A DNA stretch of 64,000 bases from Paenibacillus sp. FSL R10-2734 (lineage in GTDB: Bacteria > Bacillota > Bacilli > Paenibacillales > Paenibacillaceae). Made by a program: the position numbers and the translations under genes. The stretch spans positions 2,790,001-2,854,000 of the forward strand of contig NZ_CP150170.1 in NCBI RefSeq assembly GCF_037963865.1, given 5' to 3'. This document shows positions 44,660-53,204 of this stretch, one piece after another (position 1 is the stretch's first letter; the number at the start of each line of letters is the position of its first letter). Under the pieces are notes generated by a model. The model was not told the DNA's origin and ran no database searches. It saw only the letters and a list, made by a program, of their open reading frames with translations.

Positions 44660-45568
44660 ATGGGAAAATCGATTTCGGGCATTGTACCTATCGTTGCCGC
44701 GACCTTTACGAACACCGGTCTACTGGATGAGGACAGCTTTCAGCATCTGGTGCAGCATTTGCTTGGTACCGGCATTTCCGGATTGACTTTGTTCGGCTTG
44801 GCAACGGAATTTTATAAGCTGACCGATGAAGAGAAAAAAACGATGCAGCGGATTCTACTGGCGGAAACGTCCGCGCATCCGACAGTGGCTAGCATGATCT
44901 CCGTGACGGATCACTCCGCTGAAGTGGCGGAACACAGAGCGAAGCTAGCCGAGCATCAGGGGGCGGACGCGCTCATGCTGCTGCCGCCGTTTTTCCTCCA
45001 ACCATCAGAGCATGCAATCATGGAGCATATTCGTCGAGTCGTCAGCGCCGTTTCGATTCCAGTTGTCGTTCAATACGCGCCAAGTCAGACCGGCGTAAGG
45101 CTGTCGCCCGATGTGTTCGTTCGGCTAAAGGAGCAGCACGACAATTTGCAGGCCATAAAAGTCGAAACGCAACCTCCGGGCCGTTACGTAGGGCAATTGC
45201 TGGACAGCTCGAATGGAAAGCTTGGCGCTTTGGTCGGATACGCTGGCGTACAAATGCCTGATGTGCTTATGCGAGGGGCAAGCGGCATCCAACCCGGGTG
45301 TTCGTTCTCTGAAGTGTATGTGGAGCTGCTCCGACTGAGTCAAGTAGATCATAAGGCGTACTTGAGCTTGTTCCATCGATTGCTACCGTACATTTCGTAC
45401 TGGATGCAAGGGGTAGAATTAATTATTAAAGCGGAGAAAATTATTTTGTATAGACGAGGGCTAATCGCGTCCGACTACTGCAGAACACCGGCATATGGCA
45501 TGGACCAGCAGGAGCTTGAACAAATTGAGAGCTTTTTGGACGAATTTGGAGCCTACTGGACGATTTAG
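44660..45568 (+). CDS. DHDPS/NAL-superfamily aldolase or dehydratase
   Basis: This 302-aa TIM-barrel protein belongs to the dihydrodipicolinate synthase/N-acetylneuraminate lyase superfamily. The Schiff-base lysine is in AIKVET (Lys167) and the catalytic tyrosine in VVQYAPS (Tyr139). The usual GTTGE loop reads FGLATEFYKL, which places it outside biosynthetic DapA and with catabolic members. It could cleave an unphosphorylated keto-deoxy acid to pyruvate plus an aldehyde, giving a second aldol route beside the KDPG aldolase. It is 24 bases after the SDR. True DapA is unlikely in this context. Confidence 0.78.
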   Translation: MGKSISGIVPIVAATFTNTGLLDEDSFQHLVQHLLGTGISGLTLFGLATEFYKLTDEEKKTMQRILLAETSAHPTVASMISVTDHSAEVAEHRAKLAEHQGADALMLLPPFFLQPSEHAIMEHIRRVVSAVSIPVVVQYAPSQTGVRLSPDVFVRLKEQHDNLQAIKVETQPPGRYVGQLLDSSNGKLGALVGYAGVQMPDVLMRGASGIQPGCSFSEVYVELLRLSQVDHKAYLSLFHRLLPYISYWMQGVELIIKAEKIILYRRGLIASDYCRTPAYGMDQQELEQIESFLDEFGAYWTI

Positions 45569-45637
45569 AGTAGACAAGGACTCTTGGATGCATTGATCTT
45601 ACTGCTGCCCTTACGGTATGATGAGGACAAAGTCAAG

Positions 45638-46342
45638 ATGAATGAGGAGAAGAGTGTCACTGTGAAGAAACTTGCACATGAATCTATTCTCGAGCAGATG
45701 AAAGCTCGTATCGAATCGGGAGTCTGGAAACCTGGTACACGTTTGCCGACCCTGAAGGAGCTCGCCGAAGAATTTTCGCTTAGTGTGACGGCTGTGAGGG
45801 AAGCCCTTCGTATCCTTGAGAGCCAGAGAATTATTAGCATCGAACATGGAAGGGGCTTATTCGTCAGTAACGAACCGGGGCTGCTCGAGGATGCAGGACA
45901 TAAGCTGCGCGAGATGGGGAACAGCTCGTTGCTCCAGCTGCTTGAAGCGAGAATTGTACTGGAGCCCGATCTCGCTTACTTCTGCGCGCAGCGGGCAACT
46001 CCTTCGCAGGTGAAGCAGCTAAAGGAGCTTGCCGAGACCATGGAAGCGCAAATGAGAGAAGGAGGCGACTTCTTTACAACCGATCTGCAATTTCATCAAT
46101 TGATTGCCGAAGGTGCGGACAACCCGGTTCTTGCCCAAATGTTGGCAGCTGTCACAGATTTGTCTGCGGCCGGAAGGCGGGAGACGAACAAGCTTCCGAA
46201 TATGAGAGGCAAGGCGATGAGTTATCATAATCTAATTGCCATAGCCATGTTGGAACGTCAAGCCGAGCAGGCGAGAGAGCTCATGAAGGCGCATATTGCG
46301 GATATGATGAAGTCGGTGAGGGAACACGTGAAGAGTCGTTAA
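45638..46342 (+). CDS. GntR-family regulator, FadR subfamily
   Basis: About 234 aa: an N-terminal winged helix (WKPGTRLPTLKELAEEFSLSVTAVREALRILES) and a helical FCD effector domain with LEARIVLEPDLAYFCAQRA and two histidines (QFHQLI; YHNLIA) that could bind metal and a sugar acid. It probably represses the sugar-acid operon it closes, through the palindrome at 40992-41015, and is induced by an intermediate. The start is uncertain: ATG 45638 is listed, but GTG 45662 with AGGAGAAG upstream is equally possible, and the frame is open further back to 45584. Confidence 0.82.
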   Translation: MNEEKSVTVKKLAHESILEQMKARIESGVWKPGTRLPTLKELAEEFSLSVTAVREALRILESQRIISIEHGRGLFVSNEPGLLEDAGHKLREMGNSSLLQLLEARIVLEPDLAYFCAQRATPSQVKQLKELAETMEAQMREGGDFFTTDLQFHQLIAEGADNPVLAQMLAAVTDLSAAGRRETNKLPNMRGKAMSYHNLIAIAMLERQAEQARELMKAHIADMMKSVREHVKSR

Positions 46343-46434
46343 ATCACGGAATAAGCCCCGAGTATGCACCGGTATTCGGATGGGGTCTGTCCGGCTGTGG
46401 CGAGTTTTCTCCTTAAATAATGTGTTGAAAGAGG

Positions 46435-46487
46435 AAGAGCTCAAATGAACGCGACTCACGATGTCGCGTTCATTTGAGCTCTTTTTC
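46435..46487. terminator. Long perfect hairpin, bidirectional terminator
   Basis: A perfect 21-bp inverted repeat (46435-46455 and 46463-46483) with a 7-base loop TCACGAT, flanked by T residues on the right and A residues on the left. It lies in the 320-base gap between the GntR gene and the AI-2E family gene, where no other gene or feature is evident. Confidence 0.8.
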
Positions 46488-46662
46488 TTAGTCAGCTTCA
46501 ATATACTGCACCACCGACTTGCGTTCTCGATGAGAAACTGAATGAGCAGACGGGCAGAATCGCGGATATCAAATTTGACTTGCGCCCCTAACGTTGACTA
46601 TGCTATTAAAAAGTGAATAAATAACACTTCATATATGGTGGGCGCATGGGGGAGAGGGTACG

Positions 46663-47817
46663 ATGGAGAGGCTGCAGGTGTGGCCAGAGAAGTTTAAAAA
46701 GTTTTTTCTGAACAATAAATTTGTGGTGACCTTACTTATTTTATTGTTAACTGGGATAACGATCCTGGTGTTCTCAAAGATACCGTTTATTTTTACGCCT
46801 ATATCTGTATTGCTACACACGGTGGCTGCACCATTGTTACTATCGGGTATCGCTTATTACTTACTGAATCCGTTAGTAGACCGAATGGAAAAAAGATACA
46901 GAATAAAACGTGTGTATGCGATCATCATTCTTTACCTGTTAATTGCGGGTATCATCACATTGATTCTGGTAATGGTGATTCCAATTCTTCGTACGCAATT
47001 ATCTGGTTTGATCGATGAATTTCCAAGGTATAGTGACTTGATCCAGGAACGATTTATGAATCTAACGGGTAGTGAATTTTTTGGTCAAATTCAAGATAGT
47101 ATAGGAACCAATTTAAGTGAGATAACCAGCAAGATTACGGCTTGGGGCACTTCTTTTCTGAATAATGCTCTAAACGGCGTAGGGAGCTTCGTCGGCGCAG
47201 TTACGGAGATAGTGCTGGCGGTAGTAACGACACCGTTTATTCTATTCTACTTGCTTCGTGATGGAAAAAGATTGCCGGATTATATTCTAAAATTCGTTCC
47301 TACCTCGCTGCAGCCGCAGACTCGGATGGTAATGTCGGAAATGAACGCTCAGATATCTTCCTATATACGAGGGCAAATTATAGTAAGCTGCTGTATTGGT
47401 GCGCTGCTATATGTTGGCTATTTGATTATTGGGCTGGAGTATTCACTCGTTCTTGCCATCGCCGCTGCTTGTACAGCAGTGGTTCCATATTTAGGTCCAG
47501 CAATTGCTATTACACCAGCCTTAGTTGTGGCCATGGTCACTTCTCCATTTATGCTGCTGAAGATGATCATCGTCTGGACGGCTGTACAGTTAATTGAAGG
47601 GAAGTTTATTTCTCCACAAATTATGGGCAAGTCGCTGAAGATTCATCCGATCACTATCATTTTTGTGATTATTTTTGCCGGAAAAATGTTCGGCGTTCTC
47701 GGGATTATCCTTGCAGTTCCTGGTTACGCAGTACTAAAGGTTGTATTTACACATATTTTTCAATGGTTCCGGTTCCAGTCCGGATTATATAAGCAGGTTG
47801 AAGAGAATAAGGAATAA
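46663..47817 (+). CDS. AI-2E family membrane transporter
   Basis: This 384-aa polytopic protein has about eight helices and the AI-2E/PerM family layout. Early helices are FVVTLLILLLTGITILVF and LLLSGIAYYLLNPLVDRME, a polar segment follows (QLSGLIDEFPRYSDLIQERF), and later helices include a DGKRLPDYILKF loop, GAVTEIVLAVVTTPFILFYLL and ILAVPGYAVLKV. Members export small molecules or act in sodium/proton exchange; despite the name few transport AI-2. The ATG follows GGGGAGAGGG. A carboxylesterase gene starts 19 bases downstream, so the two may be co-transcribed. The substrate is unknown. Confidence 0.82.
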   Translation: MERLQVWPEKFKKFFLNNKFVVTLLILLLTGITILVFSKIPFIFTPISVLLHTVAAPLLLSGIAYYLLNPLVDRMEKRYRIKRVYAIIILYLLIAGIITLILVMVIPILRTQLSGLIDEFPRYSDLIQERFMNLTGSEFFGQIQDSIGTNLSEITSKITAWGTSFLNNALNGVGSFVGAVTEIVLAVVTTPFILFYLLRDGKRLPDYILKFVPTSLQPQTRMVMSEMNAQISSYIRGQIIVSCCIGALLYVGYLIIGLEYSLVLAIAAACTAVVPYLGPAIAITPALVVAMVTSPFMLLKMIIVWTAVQLIEGKFISPQIMGKSLKIHPITIIFVIIFAGKMFGVLGIILAVPGYAVLKVVFTHIFQWFRFQSGLYKQVEENKE

Positions 47818-47836
47818 TGTGGAAGGGTGAAATGTA

Positions 47837-49315
47837 ATGGGTGGACCGATAGCAGTAACCTCTTATGGTAAGCTTCAAGGACGAGAGGAGGGTGGCGTGT
47901 ATGTTTGGCGTGGAATCCCTTTTGCAGCTCCGCCAGTTGGGGAGCTTCGATTTCGTGCGCCGCAGCCACCAGAAGCTTGGAGCGGAATTAGAGATGCTTC
48001 TGAATTTGGTCCAGTTTGCCATCAACCGGCGGATACGAGAGGTACTCGTTTTGGTGGCATAGCACCTCGTCATTCTGAGGATTGTTTGTACTTAAATGTA
48101 TGGTCACCTGCTGCCCCGGGCGAGGCGCTTCCTGTAATGGTCTGGATTCATGGGGGCACATTTGTGACTGGTGCGGGAAGTCAGCCACAGTTTGATGGCA
48201 CTAGCTTCGCGGAGCAGGGTAAGGTAGTTTTGGTGACGGTTAATTATCGACTGGGGCCGTTTGGCTTTTTGCATCTGTCTTCGCTAGGTGACGGATTTGC
48301 GTCTAATCAAGGCTTACTGGATCAAATCGCCGCGCTGGAATGGGTGAAGCTTAATATTTCCGCCTTTGGAGGCGACCCGCAGCGAGTCACGGTATTCGGA
48401 GAGTCAGCTGGCAGTATGAGCATTGCAGCACTCTTGGCAATGCCTGCTGCAAAGGGATTATTTGCTGGAGCGATCATGCAAAGTGGAGCTGCCCAGACGC
48501 TGCCAAATCAGCAGGGGAAAGATATTGCAGTAGCTTTACTTTCTGAATTAGGCATTTCGCCTGATGGGGATACTAGCCTGATTAGTTCATTTTCAGCGGA
48601 ACAAATTGTTGAAGCCGCCACAAGAATGACCATTAAATTAACGGGTGGATCATTAGCGATGTTGTTTCAACCTGTCATTGATGAGAATACGCTTCCTGTA
48701 GAGCCTGCACAGGCAGTGGCATCAGGATCGGCTGAGGGTATCCCATTGTTGATCGGAACCAATCGCGATGAGGGTAACTTGTTTTTCAGGGGAGAAATGC
48801 CTGGTGCAGACTTTGAGGAATCGCTCAAGGCGCTGGAGCAGATGATGGGGACTGGAAGTCTAGCGGACATTGCCGGCCACTATTCTTCTACCTGGGAAGG
48901 ACAGGCGGAGATTCTAACGGATCTTTATTTCTGGGGGACTTCTATATTCTTTGCAGAGAGTCAATTGGCTTATGCGCCTGTTTGGATGTACCGTTTTGAT
49001 GGAACGGTCCCTGGTCATCCGCTGTTAAACAAAGCTGTGCATGGCGCAGAAATTGCTTTTGCCTTTAATAATCTGTCTCATATATCTCGTCTTGGTGCGG
49101 AAATTACACCGGCGATGCAGAAGCTGTCTGATAGTATGCATGATGCATGGATTGCCTTCGCGCATAGAGGAGATCCTATCACATCCGAGATGTTATGGCC
49201 CAATTACACTCTGGAAGAACGTGCAACGCTGATCTTTGATGAAGAGATGTACGTAGCTCATGATCCTGAGTCGGAGAAACGCAAGAGAATCATCTCTATT
49301 CTGGTTGGAGAATGA
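47837..49315 (+). CDS. Type-B carboxylesterase (PnbA-like)
   Basis: This 492-aa serine esterase of the alpha/beta-hydrolase fold has the oxyanion-hole motif IHGG and the nucleophile Ser190 in FGESAGS. A triad glutamate lies in TNRDEGNLF and a histidine in VHGAEIAFAF. The size and order match the B. subtilis para-nitrobenzyl esterase and other type-B carboxylesterases. It would hydrolyse small carboxylic esters in the cytoplasm since no signal peptide is seen. A VOC protein gene follows 17 bases after the stop. The physiological substrate is unknown. Confidence 0.88.
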   Translation: MGGPIAVTSYGKLQGREEGGVYVWRGIPFAAPPVGELRFRAPQPPEAWSGIRDASEFGPVCHQPADTRGTRFGGIAPRHSEDCLYLNVWSPAAPGEALPVMVWIHGGTFVTGAGSQPQFDGTSFAEQGKVVLVTVNYRLGPFGFLHLSSLGDGFASNQGLLDQIAALEWVKLNISAFGGDPQRVTVFGESAGSMSIAALLAMPAAKGLFAGAIMQSGAAQTLPNQQGKDIAVALLSELGISPDGDTSLISSFSAEQIVEAATRMTIKLTGGSLAMLFQPVIDENTLPVEPAQAVASGSAEGIPLLIGTNRDEGNLFFRGEMPGADFEESLKALEQMMGTGSLADIAGHYSSTWEGQAEILTDLYFWGTSIFFAESQLAYAPVWMYRFDGTVPGHPLLNKAVHGAEIAFAFNNLSHISRLGAEITPAMQKLSDSMHDAWIAFAHRGDPITSEMLWPNYTLEERATLIFDEEMYVAHDPESEKRKRIISILVGE

Positions 49316-49332
49316 TGAGGGGATGAACATAG

Positions 49333-49737
49333 ATGAAGGTCCAAGGCTTTAATCATGTGACGGTGAATGTGAGTAATTTATCGCGTTCATTGAATTTCTA
49401 TACTGGTATTTTAGGCCTTCAGCTTATTCACAAAGGGAATACAGATGTTTATCTGGAATGGGGAAGTGCTTGGATTTGTCTCATTGAACAGCCTGAGTAC
49501 ACCGAATCCAAGGGTAATGTAATTGGGGTAGACCACATTGCCTTTAGTATAGCGGAAGAGCATTTCGAGGAGGCTGTCCAAGTACTCCAATCCCACGAAG
49601 TACGAATAATTAGGGGACCAGTTAAACGGGGATTAGGCTGGACGGTCAATTTTCTCGACCCAGACGGGATCCAGCTAGAGCTGCATACCTCTAATCTAAA
49701 AGAACGAATGAGCGTTTGGAATAACGCGATAAAATAG
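49333..49737 (+). CDS. VOC-superfamily (glyoxalase/bleomycin-resistance) protein
   Basis: This 134-aa protein has two beta-alpha-beta-beta-beta modules, beginning VQGFNHVTVNVSNLSRSLNFYTGILGLQLI and ending LGWTVNFLDPDGIQLELHTSN. Metal ligands are candidates at His (FNHV), His (VDHIAF) and Glu (QLELH), the pattern of metal-dependent VOC members such as FosB-like thiol transferases or dioxygenases. It is probably cotranscribed with the esterase upstream. The activity is not determined from sequence. A terminator overlaps its stop codon. Confidence 0.8.
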   Translation: MKVQGFNHVTVNVSNLSRSLNFYTGILGLQLIHKGNTDVYLEWGSAWICLIEQPEYTESKGNVIGVDHIAFSIAEEHFEEAVQVLQSHEVRIIRGPVKRGLGWTVNFLDPDGIQLELHTSNLKERMSVWNNAIK

Positions 49738-49786
49738 AAAATGGGCGCTCTCACAGCCAATATGGCTAATGGAGCGCCCATTTTTA
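49737..49786. terminator. Bidirectional terminator between the VOC and amidase genes
   Basis: Stem AAAATGGGCGCTC / GAGCGCCCATTTT with an inner AGCCA/TGGCT pair, A-rich on the left and T-rich on the right. It serves the convergent genes ending at 49737 and 49832. Confidence 0.88.
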
Positions 49787-49831
49787 GTCGTTTTTAGGCT
49801 CTTATAGGGAGATTTTCCCTATATAAGTTTG

Positions 49832-51334
49832 TTAACGACCTAATTGTTCTTTAATTCCTAAAACGACTGCATTAGCTACTTTATCCTGAAAGTCTGCACT
49901 GAAGAGTAGTGCTTCATCCTTGGTGTTACTTAAATAACCGCACTCAAGTAAAATAGCAGGCATTGTGGTCTCTCGTGTGACATGGAGACTACTTTGGCGA
50001 ACCCCACGGTCTGAAAGACCCGTAGCGGCTACGAGATACTTATGAACAGTTTGAGCAAATTGTAAACTTTCTTTACGAGTGTAATAGGTCTCTGTGCCAC
50101 TTGGATTACTCTTGCTGCCCTCCGGAATACTATTCGCATGAATAGAGATGAACAGATCAGCTTTAAGGTTGTTAGCTAGCTTAGCTCTTTCCTGTAGAGT
50201 GGGATATGTATCATCACTTCGGGTCAGCACAACCTGAATATTTGGATCGTTCTTTAACAATTCTGCAATTTTCAGCGCAGTTGGCAACGTGAAATCCTTC
50301 TCATAGAGCTTATTTACACTTACGCCCCCTGAATCTTTCCCGCCGTGTCCTGCATCAATGACGATAATCTTCTTGCCAGTATCGTTTGTTACAGGTGGTG
50401 GTGTTGTGACTGGTACTTCAGGTGCAGTGGTTGCAGGAGGCGTGGTGCTTGTCCCATTTAGATCCACTATAATAAGTCCATCGTTAGCATTGGTCACACT
50501 ATAGTTACTAGCGCTGTTAAGATCAATGACAATCCGAATTGTTGATGGGGAACTACTGAATAATGAATAACGAACTGCAGAGACATTAGGATTATCGGTA
50601 ATTGTTAATTGCCCGTTTTGGTTCTTTCCGGTAGAAAGGTTCTGATGGAAGCTGTCTCCAAAGCTGGTGTTCGGTAAGTCTACGACAATTCGGTCTTTAT
50701 CTGTCATAGTGAATACATTGGGTGTTACACTGCCGTTCACCGCTATGATCAGCTTGTTATCTACGAAGCTAAGATTTGTGGCTGCAGACACCGAGGCGTT
50801 TCCACCGGTTGCTGTGTTGCCATTTGATCCGTTATCGGAGGGTGTAGTTACAGACGTGTCTGGAACTTTAATTTCTGGATCGCTTACGCCAATCTCTGGT
50901 GCTGGAGAAGTTAAGTATACTGTTTTGGTCACATTATCCCAACCGACAGAAGTTCCTGTATGTTCTCCAACAAATCTTAAAGGGACGAGAGTCGTGGTAC
51001 CACTGAGAAACGGAGGGTTGTCCAGTTTAACCTGTTTCCCTGAAGCCTCTGCCATCTCATTATTCAAGATTAACTTTAATATCGTTCCCTTTTGCTCAAT
51101 GAGTGCAGTCTTAGTCACATTATCCCATTTCACGGTATAACCAAGCTGCTCCGCAACGACGCGAAGTGGAACCATCACGCTTCCATTTACAATTTGAACC
51201 TGTGCTTCTTTTGAAATCTTAAGATCATTGCCGTCTAGATTGATGTGTGTTTCTGCAGAGCCGGCATAACCAGTTCCTGGGTGAACCAGTACCAACAACA
51301 GCAGCAGTAACGCCAAAAAACCAAACTTCTTCAT
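49832..51334 (-). CDS. N-acetylmuramoyl-L-alanine amidase with copper-amine-oxidase-like and AMIN domains
   Basis: This 500-aa secreted enzyme has a signal peptide (cut near GYAGS) and two copper-amine-oxidase-N-like repeats (about 30-145; PLRVVAEQLGYTVKWDNVTKT, PLRFVGEHTGTSVGWDNVTKT). A Thr/Asn linker, an AMIN domain (about 185-300) and a C-terminal Amidase_3 domain follow. The zinc-site residues are in DAGHGG, YEKD, SIHAN and LLECGYLSN. It would cleave the amide bond between muramic acid and the stem peptide, in cell division or spore cortex processes. ATG 51334 with AGGG 7 bases upstream is chosen over TTG 51340. It stands alone between two convergent/divergent genes. Confidence 0.9.
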   Translation of the reverse strand: MKKFGFLALLLLLLVLVHPGTGYAGSAETHINLDGNDLKISKEAQVQIVNGSVMVPLRVVAEQLGYTVKWDNVTKTALIEQKGTILKLILNNEMAEASGKQVKLDNPPFLSGTTTLVPLRFVGEHTGTSVGWDNVTKTVYLTSPAPEIGVSDPEIKVPDTSVTTPSDNGSNGNTATGGNASVSAATNLSFVDNKLIIAVNGSVTPNVFTMTDKDRIVVDLPNTSFGDSFHQNLSTGKNQNGQLTITDNPNVSAVRYSLFSSSPSTIRIVIDLNSASNYSVTNANDGLIIVDLNGTSTTPPATTAPEVPVTTPPPVTNDTGKKIIVIDAGHGGKDSGGVSVNKLYEKDFTLPTALKIAELLKNDPNIQVVLTRSDDTYPTLQERAKLANNLKADLFISIHANSIPEGSKSNPSGTETYYTRKESLQFAQTVHKYLVAATGLSDRGVRQSSLHVTRETTMPAILLECGYLSNTKDEALLFSADFQDKVANAVVLGIKEQLGR

Positions 51335-51492
51335 CTGCAATCCCTACCATCCCCGTTTCTTGGTCTCTAGCAAACTTACTTTTTTTTCCTTTGAGGCAGT
51401 TTCGGCTTATATAAATCTTAAACGACAATAGTTTCCAAAAGTTGCGCTTTGCAAGAGAGAAAAAAGGAAAAATTTCTCTAGATAAAGTGAAG

Positions 51493-51536
51493 AGGGTCAG
51501 CAGCACTCCTAGATTCTAGGAGCGCTGCTGACCCTT
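51493..51536. terminator. Inverted repeat between the amidase and the PstS-like gene
   Basis: Long stem AGGGTCAGCAGC / GCTGCTGACCCT with an inner CTCCTAGA/TCTAGGAG pair. T runs are weak on both sides, so termination is possible but could be partial. It lies 16 bases past the PstS-like stop on the minus strand. Confidence 0.65.
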
Positions 51537-51551
51537 TAAGTTCAATCGATT

Positions 51552-52724
51552 TTATTTCAAAGAAGTATAACCAGTTTTCTCTACCAATTCCTGCCCCTGT
51601 GAGGATTGAAGCCAATCTAGGAACGGCTGGATATTTGGATTGTCATTTCGAGTGGTTACAGCATAAAATTCGGTGGCTAATGGGTACTGTCCACTACGAA
51701 TACTCTTCTTGTCGGGCTTTACACCATCGATAGATAGGAGTGTGATTTCTCCACTTTGATTCATTTCTGAGGCATAAAATAAGAAGCTGTAACCGAGTGC
51801 ATTCTTATAATTGCGATAGCTGGAGGTTTGTTGAATGATTCCGCTCATAACATCAGCTATATCTTCTTGAGGTGGTGTCATGAGTGGAGTATCCCCCATA
51901 AACTTTTGAAGCATTGTCTGACTTCCGCTATCTTCTGGCCGTTGAAAAGCACGTATCCGGTTACTAGGACCACCAACAGTCTTCCAATTTGTGATCTTAC
52001 CTGCGTAGATATCTTTAAGTTGATCAGCGGCTAGTCCGGTTACGGAATTTCGTTTATTCACAAAAAATACGAAAGCCTCGCGGCCGATGGGTGTAAGCTT
52101 CAGCTCAACGCCTTTTCGCTTCGCATGTTTCTGCTGTGCGAGGGAAGGAGCAGCCACAAAAATAATATCGGTCTCACCTTCAATTAGTCTTTTGTAGGCC
52201 TCTGGTGTACTAGTACAAAGCACTTGACTGTTTCTATAGTCATATGGATCATATTTGCCAACAGGATAGACGGATTGCACGAAAGCTGAATACAGGGGGT
52301 AGAGTGCAGTTGCACCATCTAATCTAGGAGCATTACTGTCGATATGAAAATCTGCTGGTTCATCCAGATTTACTACTTTGGAATTCTCGACAAAAGGCTC
52401 ATACAGCGTTAGATTGACCTCCCGATCATCAACTGTGGCAAGTCTGCTGACATAAGCAGCTTTAATCTCATATCCAGCGGTAGCCAGCAGGCTAAGACCG
52501 ACGATGGATAACAGCACAATACGGCTTATTTTTCGTGACAAAATATTAAATATAAGGAGTACAACATAAATGGCGATTACAACAGATAAAACCACTACAA
52601 GTGGCGTATAAAACATAAGTCCCCCGGAAATTGCAGTAAATATAAAACCTATGACTCCTAAGAAAGCTATTCCGCCTACGGCAAAAAAGGAGAACAATAA
52701 CTTCGTCCAGAATGATTCCTTCAT
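51552..52724 (-). CDS. PstS-like phosphate-binding domain fused to three transmembrane helices
   Basis: This 390-aa protein has three hydrophobic helices at its N terminus (about residues 8-35, 38-60 and 68-85) and no lipobox. A PstS/phosphate-binding-like fold follows, with DGATALYPLYSAFVQ, IEGETDIIFVAAPS, GREAFVFFVNKRNSV and SGSQTMLQKFMGD. The motif set (serine/threonine at the ligand loop and a GSQTM phosphate loop) is consistent with phosphate or another oxyanion. No pst permease genes are beside it, so it may be a membrane-anchored sensor rather than an importer component. A standard ATG with AAGGAGG-like sequence precedes it. Confidence 0.72.
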   Translation of the reverse strand: MKESFWTKLLFSFFAVGGIAFLGVIGFIFTAISGGLMFYTPLVVVLSVVIAIYVVLLIFNILSRKISRIVLLSIVGLSLLATAGYEIKAAYVSRLATVDDREVNLTLYEPFVENSKVVNLDEPADFHIDSNAPRLDGATALYPLYSAFVQSVYPVGKYDPYDYRNSQVLCTSTPEAYKRLIEGETDIIFVAAPSLAQQKHAKRKGVELKLTPIGREAFVFFVNKRNSVTGLAADQLKDIYAGKITNWKTVGGPSNRIRAFQRPEDSGSQTMLQKFMGDTPLMTPPQEDIADVMSGIIQQTSSYRNYKNALGYSFLFYASEMNQSGEITLLSIDGVKPDKKSIRSGQYPLATEFYAVTTRNDNPNIQPFLDWLQSSQGQELVEKTGYTSLK

Positions 52725-52932
52725 TATAACCTCCTTGTATTTATTGTTAAAGTATGGAAAAACTTAATTTCATTATACAGTAGCTTTTAGGATGAATCTG
52801 TAGAATATTATCGAAAAAATATGTAATAAAAAGCTGTGACACATGAAAATTTTATGTATATTTTCATAAAGTGCTGGACTAATTACAAGAAGAGGTTTAT
52901 TCTGAGATTGTGAAAAAAACAACGGAATACAA

Positions 52933-53075
52933 GATTCTCGGGGTAGGGTGAAATTCCCAACCGGCGGTAATGTTCAAAGCGAACTGAGCCCGCGACTCAC
53001 TTGTTCTGCTTGCAGAGAAGTGACTGATCTGGTGTAACTCCAGAGCCGACGGTAAAGTCCGGATGGGAGAGGATC
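52933..53075 (+). ncRNA. FMN riboswitch (RFN element)
   Basis: The conserved landmarks are present in order: GGGGTAGGGTGAAATTCCC, ACCGGCGGTAA, AGCCCGCGA, a variable stem, GGTGTAACTCC, GCCGACGGTAAAGTCCGG and ATGGGAGAGGA. This is the RFN aptamer that senses flavin mononucleotide. A terminator follows at 53124-53163, so high FMN should stop transcription before the EamA gene. Flavin control therefore applies to a transporter, not a riboflavin biosynthesis operon. Confidence 0.92.
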
Positions 53076-53123
53076 ATAAGATAAAGGCGCTAGGAGTCTA
53101 TCCTGTACGTCTTTATTGATAAT

Positions 53124-53163
53124 GCCCCCGAGTCTACCTATTATGGTAATTCGGGGGTTTTTG
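53124..53163 (+). terminator. Riboswitch-controlled terminator
   Basis: Stem CCCCCGA / TCGGGGG, with an inner ACC/GGT pair around TATTAT, followed by five T residues. It lies between the FMN aptamer and the EamA gene and is the likely expression platform. Confidence 0.85.
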
Positions 53164-53204
53164 GTCTCTTATCGAGGGTTTGTATCGACAAGGAGAATGG
53201 AATT

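Noticed and set aside
50667..51140. 157-codon plus-strand frame within the amidase gene
   Set aside because: Opposite strand of a clear amidase/AMIN gene; composition is that of an antisense shadow.
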